A stretch of DNA of 64,000 nucleotides from Pseudomonas syringae CC1557 (GCF_000452705.1 NZ_CP007014.1:4673501-4737500), one strand, 5' to 3'. Positions 34,541 through 44,630 are shown, counted from the stretch's first letter. Program-made: numbers and translations. The notes: a model not told the origin generated them from the sequence alone.

Positions 34541-36108
34541 CAGATTTCAACCCGGACCGTCGACGCATCATTACTGGAGTAGCCGGTGCAACGTTGCTGT
34601 CGATCCTCAGCCCGTTTGCGCGCAGCGCGGGGGTCGATTATCCATTCACGCTCGGCGTGGCGTCTGGCGATCCGTTGCCGGACGGCTTCGTGATATGGAC
34701 ACGTCTGGCACCAAAAGTGATGACTCCCTCGGGTGATGGCGGTCTGAACAAACCTGTTGAAGTGCGTTGGAAGATCGCCAGCGATGCGGCCATGGTTCAC
34801 ATAGTCCGCACAGGACAGGCCACCGCCCACCCGCGACTTGCCCATTCAGTGCATGTCGAAGTGAGCGGTTTGCAGCCCGGACGTCCGTATTGGTATCAGT
34901 TCGAGAGCCTGGGGGCGCAAAGCGCTGTCGGGCAGGCGTGTACTGCACCGCCGGCAAGCGCCATGGTCTCGGCGCGGTTCGGCTTCGTGTCGTGTTCGCA
35001 CTGGGAGGCAGGATACTTCAGCGCCTATCGACACCTGGCGGCGGAGCGCCCGGATCTGGTGTTCTTTCTTGGCGACTACATCTATGAGATGAACGTATCC
35101 GCGGAAAACCCTCGGTTCCCGCGTCACCACGCTACACCTGACCCCATGGACCTGGCGGGCTATCGCAATCGATACGCGCAGTACAAGACCGACCCCGACC
35201 TGCAAGCTTTGCATGCTTGCGCGCCGAGCGTCGCCACGTGGGACGATCATGAAGTGCAAAACGATTACGCCGCTCAGTGGTCACAGGACCCCGGCGTGCC
35301 TGTGGACAGTTTTCTGCGCCGCAGGACCGCCGCTTATCAGGCGTTTTACGAACACATGCCGTTGCGCGCCAGCAGCCTGCCCAAAGGACAGGAAATGCGT
35401 ATCTACCGCAACCTCGACTACGGGCGTCTGGCTCGTTTTCACGTGCTGGACGGTCGACAGTACCGCTCCGAGCAACCCTGCATCCAGGCCAACGGCAGCC
35501 GTCGAGGTCACGTCGCGCCCAGCGACTGTCCGGATCTGCATGACCCGAAACGCACCATGCTCGGCTGGGAACAGGAAGCCTGGCTGGACCGCAGCTTCGC
35601 CGAGTCTCCCGGGCAGTGGAATGTCATTGCCCAGGATTTGCTGGTCGCGCCACTGGAACAGCGCGATCTCAAGACCCAGGCGCTGGGCCACTGGACCGAC
35701 GGCTGGGACGGCTACATGACCACCCGCGAGCGCGTGCTGGCCTCCCTGCAACGCCACCAGACCCGCAACCCGGTGTTCTGGGGTGGCGATATCCATTCGT
35801 TCTGGACCACCGACCTGCACGCCGACGCAGGTAATCCGGATTCAGCCATCGTCGCCACCGAGTTCGTCGGCACTTCGGTAACCTCCAGCGGACCACCGTT
35901 CGACGCTTTCAACAGCATTCTGGGCCTCAATCCACATGTGAAGTTCTTCGATAGCCGTCAGCGTGGCTATGTGTCCGTGGACCTGAGCGAGCAGCAAATG
36001 CTGACTCGCTTCCAGGTTGTTTCGGAGGTGCTTGACCCTGCCGCCAGCGTGTCGACGCTCAAGCAATTTGCAGTGGAGGCTGGCAAGACCGGGGCTGTAC
36101 CTGGCTAG
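34537..36108 (+). CDS. phoD: PhoD-family alkaline phosphatase/phosphodiesterase, Tat-exported
   Basis: A 523-residue PhoD enzyme that frees phosphate from phosphomono- and diesters outside the cytoplasm. The N-terminus has a twin-arginine signal (DRRRIITG, then a hydrophobic stretch to ARSAG). The metal-site motifs are present: GDYIYE near residue 182, WDDHEVQNDY near 237, and GGDIHSFW near 414. The mature enzyme should need Fe3+ and Ca2+, as in B. subtilis PhoD. It overlaps the acetyltransferase gene and is divergent from the TonB/PLD genes, completing a probable phosphate-scavenging locus. Confidence 0.94.
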   Translation: MTDFNPDRRRIITGVAGATLLSILSPFARSAGVDYPFTLGVASGDPLPDGFVIWTRLAPKVMTPSGDGGLNKPVEVRWKIASDAAMVHIVRTGQATAHPRLAHSVHVEVSGLQPGRPYWYQFESLGAQSAVGQACTAPPASAMVSARFGFVSCSHWEAGYFSAYRHLAAERPDLVFFLGDYIYEMNVSAENPRFPRHHATPDPMDLAGYRNRYAQYKTDPDLQALHACAPSVATWDDHEVQNDYAAQWSQDPGVPVDSFLRRRTAAYQAFYEHMPLRASSLPKGQEMRIYRNLDYGRLARFHVLDGRQYRSEQPCIQANGSRRGHVAPSDCPDLHDPKRTMLGWEQEAWLDRSFAESPGQWNVIAQDLLVAPLEQRDLKTQALGHWTDGWDGYMTTRERVLASLQRHQTRNPVFWGGDIHSFWTTDLHADAGNPDSAIVATEFVGTSVTSSGPPFDAFNSILGLNPHVKFFDSRQRGYVSVDLSEQQMLTRFQVVSEVLDPAASVSTLKQFAVEAGKTGAVPG

Positions 36109-36298
36109 GTGACTCTTTGGATACGCGAGGTTGGGGACGTTACTGTCCACTGTGAAGAGAGAGTAAATGCTCCCTGACGCGCCGCGCATTGCCAGGCCTT
36201 GCCCGATGAACAGCTATTCGGTAATGACCGCCAACTGAGTAACACTGAGTTGCATGAAACCGGTATCTACAGGCCTCGTGTACACGTTACGCCAATCC

Positions 36299-37159
36299 TT
36301 AAATCAACTCCCACGTATCGTTGGCCTGCCTGCAAAATGTGCTGTCCTGCTTCTCGGTAGCGCCACCTTCGGTTTTCAGGTTCACCGCTACCGGCCGACA
36401 GGTGGTTTCGGCTGCGGTTTTGCCGGACGGCAGAGACGAGATCGAGCCCAGGTCAAATGCCTCGGTCTCTTTGCTGGCCGACACGTTCATCTCATCGAGC
36501 TTGACCGGGGACCGCCTCTTTATGGCATCGGCGTCGGACTTCGTCATCACGTAATCCTTGTGCACATAGCCTACCGTCACCCCCCTGCGCCCGACCAGAA
36601 TCCAGTCGCCGGTAGAGCCTACTGCAGTGAACTGGGTATTGCCCGGCAGGCTGCCTACCTTGTCAGCCCTCATGTCGGGTGCCGAACGCACATTCAGACC
36701 GGAGCGAGTGAAGTAAGGCTGGTTTATAAGCTTCATTGACGGCACGGCCTGAATGTTGGGTGTGCGCTTGATCTCGATAGTCCTGGTTGCCCTGTATTCC
36801 GGGCCTGGTGTAATAACAGCGCTGGCCTTGGAGTGATCGGAACGCCAGACGGCAGTGGGCTGCGCCACAGTGGTGGCTGGCTGATTGAGAACTTCTTGAG
36901 TGCGCAGCGCCAGCGCCTGTTTATCCTTGTCGTCGAGCATCTGGCCGATACGGTTGCCAATGTAGCCACCAACGCCAGCAACGATCAGCGCCGCAGCGAT
37001 CTGGCCATTGCCTTTGCCCATCGTCGCGCCAACCGCCAGACCGGCAATACCGCCGATCACAGTACCTGCCTGCTCTTTGCTGATGCCCATCTGCGCACAT
37101 CCGGTGACGGAGGTGGCGACCGTTACTGCCAGGACTGATACAACGAATTTCTTGCGCAC
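36299..37159 (-). CDS. Lipoprotein with glycine-zipper and SH3 domains
   Basis: A 286-residue secreted lipoprotein: lipobox SVTGC with Cys about residue 21, a glycine-zipper pair (GTVIGGIAGLAVGATMGKGNGQIAAALIVAGVGGYIGNRIG, about 31-71), and an SH3-like domain (about 150-200: YFTRSGLNVRSAPDMRADKVGSLPGNTQFTAVGSTGDWILVGRRGVTVGYVHKDYV). The fold suggests binding to peptidoglycan or to the envelope. It follows an unknown six-helix membrane gene by 25 bases and probably shares its transcript. No specific function is known to me. Confidence 0.75.
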   Translation of the reverse strand: MRKKFVVSVLAVTVATSVTGCAQMGISKEQAGTVIGGIAGLAVGATMGKGNGQIAAALIVAGVGGYIGNRIGQMLDDKDKQALALRTQEVLNQPATTVAQPTAVWRSDHSKASAVITPGPEYRATRTIEIKRTPNIQAVPSMKLINQPYFTRSGLNVRSAPDMRADKVGSLPGNTQFTAVGSTGDWILVGRRGVTVGYVHKDYVMTKSDADAIKRRSPVKLDEMNVSASKETEAFDLGSISSLPSGKTAAETTCRPVAVNLKTEGGATEKQDSTFCRQANDTWELI

Positions 37160-37184
37160 TGGATTTGCTCCCTTTTAAAACGGC

Positions 37185-38486
37185 TCACTCCGCGTCGAGC
37201 AGAGGTCTGGTCAGGTTGTACAACATGGCTTGCGCAGACATCGCCCAATGAAAGACACCAGCCATCAGGGTCGGACCTGTCTCGATGCTCTTGAACGCGG
37301 TGCGATAACCTGGCGATTGAGTGATCGCGTTGCTGGCAAGCAGGGGGACCACCACAATCAGCGCAATCGCCGCGACTCTGATAGCCAGAAGCCTCTTCTG
37401 TATGAACGCGCGCCGCTCGATGGTCGATAGCAGCAACCCGACGATATTAAGGGCCCCCGTGAAAAGACCGCTCAGCAACGACCAGGGCACGAACCACATG
37501 TTTTTCAGAACGCTCAGGCTCTGCTCCCCATGCACGTCAGTGTTCGCCACGTCGCTGGCCATGTTGCCGGCAATGCCGTTGAGGTACGCGTTGAACTGGT
37601 GGCGGGTCGCGAGCAGGTCCATACCTTCGACGTAGCGCGGGCCAAGCGTGTGCCTGGCCAGTTGGCGGACCTCGCGGGTGTCGGCCATTGCTTGCCGGCT
37701 GCGCAGGCCCGATGGCATCGCCAGCGCGTAGTCCTTGGCGCTTGGGAGGGCCTTTGGTTGATCAGTGTTTGAGGAGGCAGCAAGTGGCTCGCGTTTGTTG
37801 CCCGGCACACCGGAACGTCTCGCGGTCTCTATCCTGACGTACTCACGGGCGATATCGTCAAAGACCGGAATGAACTCTGCTTGCAGACGCCCATAAAGCA
37901 CATCGGCATTGCGTCGCGTATAGCCCTTGAAGACGGCTTGAGCAAAACCCTGAAAATTGCGGTCGATCTGCTCGACATACGAGCCTTGAACACTCATCAG
38001 CACGCCAAGGTTGGCGATGAAGGCTTTACCCTCGCCCTTGTCGCGGTATTCCTGATAAGGGATGCCGGGGATTTGCAACGAATCGTAGAGCAGACCTTTT
38101 TTCGTCACGTAGGCATACAAGCTGTAAACCCGCAGATCAGACGGGAACTCTTCGGCAATGACGTCAGGGACCACACCCTGGACCCACCATGTTACCGGGG
38201 CCAGAACCAAGGTGCTGAGCATGATGGAGCGCAGGAGATGCTGCTGATGCCCCCATTTACCGTGGGCCCAGATGCATACGCGCCAGGCCACCAGACAAAC
38301 ACTGACCGACGCCAGGCTCTGACCGTATATCTCAAGGGTCTGCAGGTTCTTGAGGGGGATGTCGGCGCCTGCCTTGTTCAACAACTCCGCGTTGAAAAGC
38401 AAGCCGCCCAATAGGCAGAAGGCGTTGAGAACAGCAAGTACAGCAAGCAGCATCCAACCAGTCCTTGTCAGAGCGGAATCAGCCAT
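37185..38486 (-). CDS. Unknown multi-helix inner-membrane protein
   Basis: A 433-residue protein with membrane helices at about 10-31, 52-72 and 84-106, then a long soluble part (about 107-325), then helices at about 329-355, 366-388 and 400-425. I do not recognise a family. The soluble part is rich in charged residues and starts with PDVIAEEFPSDLRVYSLYAYVTKKG. Transcription runs into the SH3/glycine-zipper lipoprotein, so the two may form an envelope module. Confidence 0.65.
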   Translation of the reverse strand: MADSALTRTGWMLLAVLAVLNAFCLLGGLLFNAELLNKAGADIPLKNLQTLEIYGQSLASVSVCLVAWRVCIWAHGKWGHQQHLLRSIMLSTLVLAPVTWWVQGVVPDVIAEEFPSDLRVYSLYAYVTKKGLLYDSLQIPGIPYQEYRDKGEGKAFIANLGVLMSVQGSYVEQIDRNFQGFAQAVFKGYTRRNADVLYGRLQAEFIPVFDDIAREYVRIETARRSGVPGNKREPLAASSNTDQPKALPSAKDYALAMPSGLRSRQAMADTREVRQLARHTLGPRYVEGMDLLATRHQFNAYLNGIAGNMASDVANTDVHGEQSLSVLKNMWFVPWSLLSGLFTGALNIVGLLLSTIERRAFIQKRLLAIRVAAIALIVVVPLLASNAITQSPGYRTAFKSIETGPTLMAGVFHWAMSAQAMLYNLTRPLLDAE

Positions 38487-38628
38487 TCAGAGCACCCAGG
38501 TGCAGCTTGAATCACTGATCAACCAATGCTGCATTTTGCCTGTCGTCCAGAGACGATGCCAGAGCTATCAGGTATTGCCGGCCATCCCGGCCGCGCAACA
38601 CCTCAACCATAGCCATCGACGTCAGGTG

Positions 38629-39942
38629 CTACTTGAGCTGGTTGGCAAACCGCCCGACGGCACCCACCACCTGCTTGGCCCCTTCCTGAATTTCAACAAT
38701 CACCGCGCCCGCCTCGTTGGCCAGCATAAGGCCCTGCTCCGCCTGCGTGCGACTGTTGGCCATACCGCGCACTGCCTCATCGGCCAGCGCCTGATTCTGC
38801 TGCACGACGCTGACGATTTCTTCGGTCGCTGCGCTGGTACGACCGGCCAACTGGCGAACCTCATCAGCCACCACGGCAAAGCCCCTGCCCTGCTCACCGG
38901 CCCGGGCGGCCTCGATGGCAGCGTTGAGCGCGAGCAGGTTGGTCTGCTGAGCGATACCGCCAATGGTTTGCACGATAGAGTTGATCAACAATGACTGTTT
39001 GCCCAACGCTTCGATCCCGGACGCTGCCGACTGCATCTCTGCGGAGATCTTGCGCATGGTCTCGACAGTGTTTTGCACAACATCGGCCCCACGCTGGGCG
39101 CTGATGTCAGTCTTTTGGGATATTTCGAAAGCCACGCTGGCTGCCTGACTGACGTCCTCTTCGCGGGCGACCTGATCGGTGACCAGCGTGGCGAACTTGA
39201 CGACCTTGTAGAGATTGCCCTGAGCGTCATGTACCGGGTTGTAGGTCGCTTCCAGCCACACCTCACGGCCATGGCTGTCGATACGTTTGAACCGACCGGC
39301 GACAAACTCGCCACGGTTGAGCGTGGCCCAGAAATCACGGTACGCCGTCTGCGATGTTTCCTGCGGATCACAGAACAGGCTGTGATGCTTGCCTTTGATT
39401 TGCGTCAGGTTGTAACCCATGCCGCGTAGAAACTGGTCGTTGGCAGTCAATACATGCCCGCTCAGATCGAACTCGATCACCGCACTCGAGCGCAACAGTG
39501 CCTGAATGAACGCGGAATTCTCGGCGGCGGTTTCGACGACCTGAGTGATATCAGATCCGTAACACTGAAGATGCGCCAGCTTGCCTTGCTCATCCAGCAC
39601 CGGCTGCCACATTGCACGAATCCAGACCAGACTGCCGTTGGCGTGCAGAAAACGGTATCTATCAATAACCGACTCGCCGTTCTGCATCGATGACTTGAGG
39701 TCACGGTAGCAACTGAGCTGTCTGACGTAACTCGGAATCAAATGGTCCAGGTCACGGCCCACAACCTGATCGAGCGTATAGCCAAGCGTCGTCAGGAAGT
39801 TTTCATTGGCATGAGAAATACGATTGCTGGCATCCAGCGTCAACGACAGCATTCGCGCGTCGATCCCTTTCTGCATTTGCCGGTACATGGATAACTCGGC
39901 CTGCTGTGCCTGTAATTCCTTTTTCAAGCGAGTATTGAACAT
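38629..39942 (-). CDS. Soluble PAS-PAS methyl-accepting chemotaxis protein (BdlA-like)
   Basis: A 437-residue chemoreceptor without membrane helices: two PAS domains (about residues 25-130 and 150-260), each with [20 protein letters not shown] PAC segments, then a signalling domain with the hairpin [42 protein letters not shown]. This is the architecture of BdlA, the biofilm-dispersion protein of P. aeruginosa (two PAS plus MCP, cytosolic). The ATG at 39942 ([10 protein letters not shown]) is preferred; another lies at 39981. As c-di-GMP falls, such proteins promote dispersal, which may oppose cellulose production by wss. Confidence 0.87.
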   Translation of the reverse strand: MFNTRLKKELQAQQAELSMYRQMQKGIDARMLSLTLDASNRISHANENFLTTLGYTLDQVVGRDLDHLIPSYVRQLSCYRDLKSSMQNGESVIDRYRFLHANGSLVWIRAMWQPVLDEQGKLAHLQCYGSDITQVVETAAENSAFIQALLRSSAVIEFDLSGHVLTANDQFLRGMGYNLTQIKGKHHSLFCDPQETSQTAYRDFWATLNRGEFVAGRFKRIDSHGREVWLEATYNPVHDAQGNLYKVVKFATLVTDQVAREEDVSQAASVAFEISQKTDISAQRGADVVQNTVETMRKISAEMQSAASGIEALGKQSLLINSIVQTIGGIAQQTNLLALNAAIEAARAGEQGRGFAVVADEVRQLAGRTSAATEEIVSVVQQNQALADEAVRGMANSRTQAEQGLMLANEAGAVIVEIQEGAKQVVGAVGRFANQLK

Positions 39943-40199
39943 GGCTGCACCGATTGTGGGGTTGTACGTATATATCGGCATAAGCGTAGACGTAGTGAGT
40001 GTGTTTCGTCGGAATATGACAGGTGAAATTTAAAGCGTTCCTTACTGATTGCTGTATGTCACCAGAAAACCTTGAGTGAGCTAGCCTTGCAATGGAAACC
40101 ATGTTGGCGATGCTGATGTCAATGAGCAGCAGGCGAGGACTGCCAAGTCAAAAGTGTCTGTTAAGCTCCGCGGCCTAGAGCAGGGATATCGAGGAAGCC

Positions 40200-41162
40200 A
40201 TGATGCAACGCATTCTGATCACTGGTGCCAATGGGTTTGTCGGCCAGACGCTGTGCAGCATGCTGCGACAGGCAGGGCATCATGTGATTGCCCTGGTAGG
40301 CGCCGAGTCGTCTATTCCAACGAATGCCGACGAGTTTATGCGTTGCGATATACGCGATGCTGCCGGCCTGGAGCACGCACTGTCAAAGACAGCCCCTACC
40401 CACGTTGTGCATTTAGCCGCTGTAACTCATGTACCTACCAGCTTCAAAGACCCAGTCCTGACTTGGCAAACCAACGTCATGGGCAGTGTGAACCTGCTAC
40501 AGGCATTGCAGCGAAACGCTCTAGAGGCTTTTGTGTTGTTTGTAAGCTCATCGGAAGTATACGGTGAGGCATTCAAGCAAGGTAACGCGCTTGGCGAAGA
40601 CAGCGTTTGCAAGCCCATGAATCCATACGCAGCCAGCAAGCTTGCCGCTGAAAAAGCCTTCGACGAATATTTCCGCCAGGGTCAGAAAGGTATTGTTGTA
40701 CGTCCCTTCAATCATATTGGTGCCCGGCAATCGCCTGATTTCGCAACAGCCTCGTTTGCCCGGCAGATCGCCTTGATTGAGGCGGGTAAGCAGCCTCCGC
40801 AATTGAAAGTCGGCAACCTGAAAGCGGCTCGGGACTTTCTTGATGTGCATGATGTGTGCGATGCCTACATCGCACTGCTGAAACTGGCCGACCGCCTGGA
40901 AGACTATCCGAGATGCCTGAACATCTGTAGCGGCGAGCCCACAAGCCTCGATACGATACTTAATCGGCTTATGGCGCTGAGCTCAAGCGCCATCGACATC
41001 ACGATTGATCCTGAGCGCATGCGCCCTTCAGACATACCCAGCGCATACGGCGATAACTCTGCCATACGACGCGCCACCGGCTGGAAGCCGGCCACAAAGT
41101 TGAACGACACACTCACGACCTTGCTCGATTACTGGCGTCACGAGGTAGCTTCGACTGTCTGA
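40200..41162 (+). CDS. rmd: GDP-4-dehydro-6-deoxy-D-mannose reductase
   Basis: Reduces the keto sugar made by Gmd to GDP-D-rhamnose. The 320-residue extended SDR has the Rossmann motif TGANGFVG (about residues 8-15) and catalytic SSSEVYG plus YAASK (Tyr-x3-Lys). GGAAGCC precedes the double ATG. It faces gmd end to end with a 77-base gap, so the two enzymes of the pathway are convergent rather than in one operon. D-rhamnose is the main sugar of the P. syringae O-antigen and is also used in flagellin glycans. No glycosyltransferase is next to it. Confidence 0.88.
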   Translation: MMQRILITGANGFVGQTLCSMLRQAGHHVIALVGAESSIPTNADEFMRCDIRDAAGLEHALSKTAPTHVVHLAAVTHVPTSFKDPVLTWQTNVMGSVNLLQALQRNALEAFVLFVSSSEVYGEAFKQGNALGEDSVCKPMNPYAASKLAAEKAFDEYFRQGQKGIVVRPFNHIGARQSPDFATASFARQIALIEAGKQPPQLKVGNLKAARDFLDVHDVCDAYIALLKLADRLEDYPRCLNICSGEPTSLDTILNRLMALSSSAIDITIDPERMRPSDIPSAYGDNSAIRRATGWKPATKLNDTLTTLLDYWRHEVASTV

Positions 41163-41239
41163 TTCGTCGGACACTCAAGCAAGGCGGCATACCCTATAAC
41201 GTTTTGACGCGCATTTAATCCTGCACGCAGCGGGGCAAA

Positions 41240-42286
41240 TCAGAACGAGCTCCCTTTCTGATTGCGCTTCAGATCGGCGTCAACCATTAGCCGGCAAAGC
41301 TCTTCAAGGCCGGTTTTGGCCTCCCACCCAAGCACACGCCTGGCTTTTTCGGGATTGCCGATGAGCAACTCAACTTCGGAGGGCCGGTAAAACCTGGGAT
41401 TGACCTGCACGAGGGTCTTGCCGTTGCTGACGTCTATACCCTGTTCGTTTTCCGCATTGCCCACCCAGTCAAGGGTAATATCGACCGCCTTGAAAGCCAT
41501 TGACACAAAGTCACGAACAGTTTCAGACCTATTGGTGGCCAGAACGAATGAGTCGGGCTCTTTGGCTTGCAGCATGCGCCACATGCCTTCGACATATTCT
41601 TTGGCAAATCCCCAATCGCGTCTGGCGTCCAGATTGCCCAGCTCCAGAAGCTCCGGTTTGCCCAATGAAATACGAGCGGCTGCGTCGGTGATCTTGCGGG
41701 TAACGAACTCTTTACCACGCAGCGGCGACTCGTGATTGAAGAGAATGCCGCTGGCACCAAAAATACCGTAGGACTCCCGATAATTGATCGTCATCCAGTG
41801 TGCATACAGCTTGGCCACACCGTAAGGGCTGCGCGGATAAAACGATGTGGTTTCAATCTGCGGAACCTCCTGCACTTTGCCGAACATCTCCGAAGTAGAT
41901 GCCTGATAAAAACGTATCTTGGGATTTACGATACGTATCGCCTCGAGCAGGTTGACTGCACCCAACCCGGTAATTTCGGCAGTTGTTATCGGCTGATCAA
42001 AGGAAACACCGACAAAACTCAGTGCTGCCAGGTTGTAAATCTGAGTGGGCTCAGCTTTTTGCAACAGGCGAATGCTGGCGCTCAGATCGGTCAGATCGTG
42101 CTCAACCAGATGCAAATTCGGATGCCTGGCTACGCCAAGTTCTTCAAGGCGCCAAAAGTTGACGGAGCTGGTACGGCGATAAGTGCCGTAGACTTTATAA
42201 CCTTTTTCCAGCAGAAGCTGAGTAAGGTAAGCGCCATCCTGGCCCGTGATGCCAGTGATAATTACGGATTCTTTGGGTGCATTCAT
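41240..42286 (-). CDS. gmd: GDP-mannose 4,6-dehydratase
   Basis: Converts GDP-mannose to GDP-4-keto-6-deoxymannose, using tightly bound NADP+. The 348-residue enzyme shows [10 protein letters not shown] (about 12-21), the catalytic region [12 protein letters not shown], and [12 protein letters not shown] (Tyr-x3-Lys). The length is typical. It converges with rmd. Upstream of it is a 414-base gap before the divergent diguanylate cyclase. Confidence 0.95.
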   Translation of the reverse strand: MNAPKESVIITGITGQDGAYLTQLLLEKGYKVYGTYRRTSSVNFWRLEELGVARHPNLHLVEHDLTDLSASIRLLQKAEPTQIYNLAALSFVGVSFDQPITTAEITGLGAVNLLEAIRIVNPKIRFYQASTSEMFGKVQEVPQIETTSFYPRSPYGVAKLYAHWMTINYRESYGIFGASGILFNHESPLRGKEFVTRKITDAAARISLGKPELLELGNLDARRDWGFAKEYVEGMWRMLQAKEPDSFVLATNRSETVRDFVSMAFKAVDITLDWVGNAENEQGIDVSNGKTLVQVNPRFYRPSEVELLIGNPEKARRVLGWEAKTGLEELCRLMVDADLKRNQKGSSF

Positions 42287-42700
42287 TAATGTCGGTTCCG
42301 GTCTGGAGCTGGCTCGGTTTGTTTTTTTGCGCGGCCGTACGTTCAGTCTTTCAGCACGCTTGCTTCACACATAAACCACGAGTTCGAGTCGAAGCACATC
42401 ACTACTATAGATGGTAACTTGAAGTGCAAGCAGCCGATTTAGGCGTCCAGGCTTTCCGCCATCCTGAACGAAGGAAGCAGGCTGTCCCGAGTCAGAAAAC
42501 CCGAGCCAGGGCTTCATCTTTCTCACCGCGTTAGCGCCTGAACCTGGGCGAGGGTGGCAAAAAATGGAAATCCCAATGTGGGCTAACGCCAGTGCAGATA
42601 CCGCTTGTCGACACGGTAAGTTACCCCTTTGCAGATTGCTGGCACTAAGACATCATCTTTAATGTCCTAATGGACTCGATGTGAATGCCCCCGGTGCAAC
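42287..42700. other. 414-base intergenic region, no gene recognised
   Basis: Divergent promoters for gmd (left) and the diguanylate cyclase (right) should lie here. I find no open frame, tRNA or clear terminator. A few short GC-rich inverted stretches and ACCTGGGCGAGGG near 42543-42555 are not diagnostic of any riboswitch I know. Confidence 0.5.
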
Positions 42701-43921
42701 ATGCTCGCTTCTGCCCTTGATCGTCCCAGCCCTGAAGACTCGAAAACCCTCGCCGAGGTAGAGCAGATGATTGCTTCAGGTGTCGGGGGGCTGCGTTTTG
42801 GCCGGGATCTGGAGCGGCGTTATGAAGCAGACACCCACCAGCAGCGTGTGCAGTTCATTACCGCTGTCGGGATAGCCGGCGCTCTGATTTACAACCTGTA
42901 CCTGATCAGCGACTGGCTGATGTTAAGGGATGTATTTTTCTACGCAGCACTGAGCCGGCTATGCCTGATCACACCGATGTTCATCGTGATGCTGTTGTTC
43001 GCACCGCGCATTACCTCTCGCAGGGTTCTGGAAACGACCGCCGCGATCGGCACGGTTATGGCGTCGCTGATGCCACTGATTGTGATGATCAACAGCAACA
43101 GCCCGTACCAGCTTCATTATCAGTTGGGGATGCTGCTGCTCATGGTCTACTGCACCATGATCCAGCAGCTCCCGGTACGCTACGCGACAGTCGCCATCCT
43201 GTGCATGCTGGCCATTCAACTGGTAACGACCTACATAGCCGGCTTTGCGGACTTTCTGACCTGGCAAGCCAATGCGGTGCTGTTTGTCTCAACTGCAGCC
43301 CTGCTATTGATGGCCTCCTACTTTCTGGAACGCGGCAGCCGCTTGAGTTACCTGTTCGCCTTGCGCGGTCGTCTGCTGCAAGCGCAATTGGTAGAGATCG
43401 CGCGTATCGACGCGCTGACTCAATTATTCAACCGGCGCTATCAGGATGAGGTGATCACTTCCTTCTGGGAAAGCGCACAGAAAACGCCGACAAACGTGGC
43501 GATAATCCTGCTGGACATCGACCATTTCAAATCCTACAACGACAGTTATGGCCATCCCCAAGGCGATACCTGCCTCAAGCTACTGTGCGAGGTCATTCGC
43601 CAGAAAACCCAGGAAAACGAAGCCGTGGCGTTTCGATTCGGTGGCGAAGAAGTTCTGATATTGATGAATGCCGATGCCCGTCAGGCCAGAAAACTGAGCG
43701 AGACGCTGCAAGCTTCGGTCGCAGCGCTCAAACTCCCACACCCGGTACTGGGCGAAGGCGCACTCGTCACCATCAGCCTTGGCATAGCTTGCGCAACAGC
43801 ACCCGACACTTCGCCCGAGAGCCTGATAAGCGCTGCAGATAACGCTCTGTACGCGGCCAAGCATGCAGGGCGCAACTGTGCCTGTTTCGCGCGCAATGAC
43901 GCGTTTGAGTGTCAGGTGTAG
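42701..43921 (+). CDS. Membrane diguanylate cyclase (GGDEF)
   Basis: A 406-residue protein: five or six membrane helices in the first 215 residues (for example 47-66, 78-103, 111-130, 135-160, 165-215), then a GGDEF domain. Key parts are DALTQLFNRRY, DIDHFKSYNDSYGHPQGD and RFGGEEVLI; GGEEV is an active signature. The RxxD inhibitory site just before it is missing (KTQENEAVAFRFGGEE), so feedback control by c-di-GMP should be weak. It should make c-di-GMP, the activator of the PilZ domain of WssB. The membrane part is probably a MASE-like sensor of unknown ligand. Confidence 0.9.
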   Translation: MLASALDRPSPEDSKTLAEVEQMIASGVGGLRFGRDLERRYEADTHQQRVQFITAVGIAGALIYNLYLISDWLMLRDVFFYAALSRLCLITPMFIVMLLFAPRITSRRVLETTAAIGTVMASLMPLIVMINSNSPYQLHYQLGMLLLMVYCTMIQQLPVRYATVAILCMLAIQLVTTYIAGFADFLTWQANAVLFVSTAALLLMASYFLERGSRLSYLFALRGRLLQAQLVEIARIDALTQLFNRRYQDEVITSFWESAQKTPTNVAIILLDIDHFKSYNDSYGHPQGDTCLKLLCEVIRQKTQENEAVAFRFGGEEVLILMNADARQARKLSETLQASVAALKLPHPVLGEGALVTISLGIACATAPDTSPESLISAADNALYAAKHAGRNCACFARNDAFECQV

Positions 43922-44184
43922 CGGGCTGCCAAGCCAGATTTCGAGGTCCTGCGAGGATCAATATCAACAGGTGTTCAGAAAACCATTTCTGATGTCTCCT
44001 GGCGTTTATTCAGGTTTCTGTTGCGCTTGCGGGTCTCGCCTTCACAGCCGCCACGTTCATAAACTGATTTTTGACCTATTTGTGCACATGCGGATTTTGC
44101 CGTTTTAGCGCGTACGTTTACCCTTTACCACACTTACATCCCGCTTTAATCTCGGCACGCATTCATTTGGCTGGGAGCCATCGC

Positions 44185-44622
44185 ATGAGCATTCACATTG
44201 ACGTCGACACCAACCCTACGGAAGAGGATCGTCTGGCGATTCTGGAGCCGTTGAAGCGTTTCAATGCTGAACAGGCGGGGGACGGAAAATCCGAAAAGGT
44301 GGCGATGTTCATTCGCGATGACGAGACGCGGGAGATTATCGGTGGGCTGCACGCTCGCATTCTGTTCGAGTGGCTGTTCATTGAGCTACTGGTTGTACCG
44401 GAGCAGGCCCGAGGCCAGGGCATGGGCTCGCGTTTGATGCAGATGGCTGAAGACCTGGCGATAGAAAAAGGATGCGTCGGCATCTGGCTGGACACCTTCG
44501 ACTTTCAGGCGCCGGACTTTTATAGGCGTCACGGTTACACCGAATTCGGCCAGATCGACGACTATCCACCGGGGCACAAGCGCTTCTTTTTCCAGAAGCG
44601 CTTGTCGAGCGGGCAGCCCTGA
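44185..44622 (+). CDS. GNAT-family N-acetyltransferase
   Basis: A 145-residue GNAT protein. The acetyl-CoA site is VPEQARGQGMGSRLMQMAEDLAIEKGC, followed by GIWLDTFDFQAPDFYRRHGYTEFGQIDDYPPGHKRFFFQKRL, the usual C-terminal half. ATG at 44185 has GGGAG eight bases upstream, while the open frame begins earlier at 44071 without one. The C-terminal pattern (FDFQAP, GYTEFG) suggests a small-molecule N-acetyltransferase; the substrate is unknown. It stands alone with gaps on both sides. Confidence 0.85.
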   Translation: MSIHIDVDTNPTEEDRLAILEPLKRFNAEQAGDGKSEKVAMFIRDDETREIIGGLHARILFEWLFIELLVVPEQARGQGMGSRLMQMAEDLAIEKGCVGIWLDTFDFQAPDFYRRHGYTEFGQIDDYPPGHKRFFFQKRLSSGQP

Positions 44623-44630
44623 CGCTGGCT

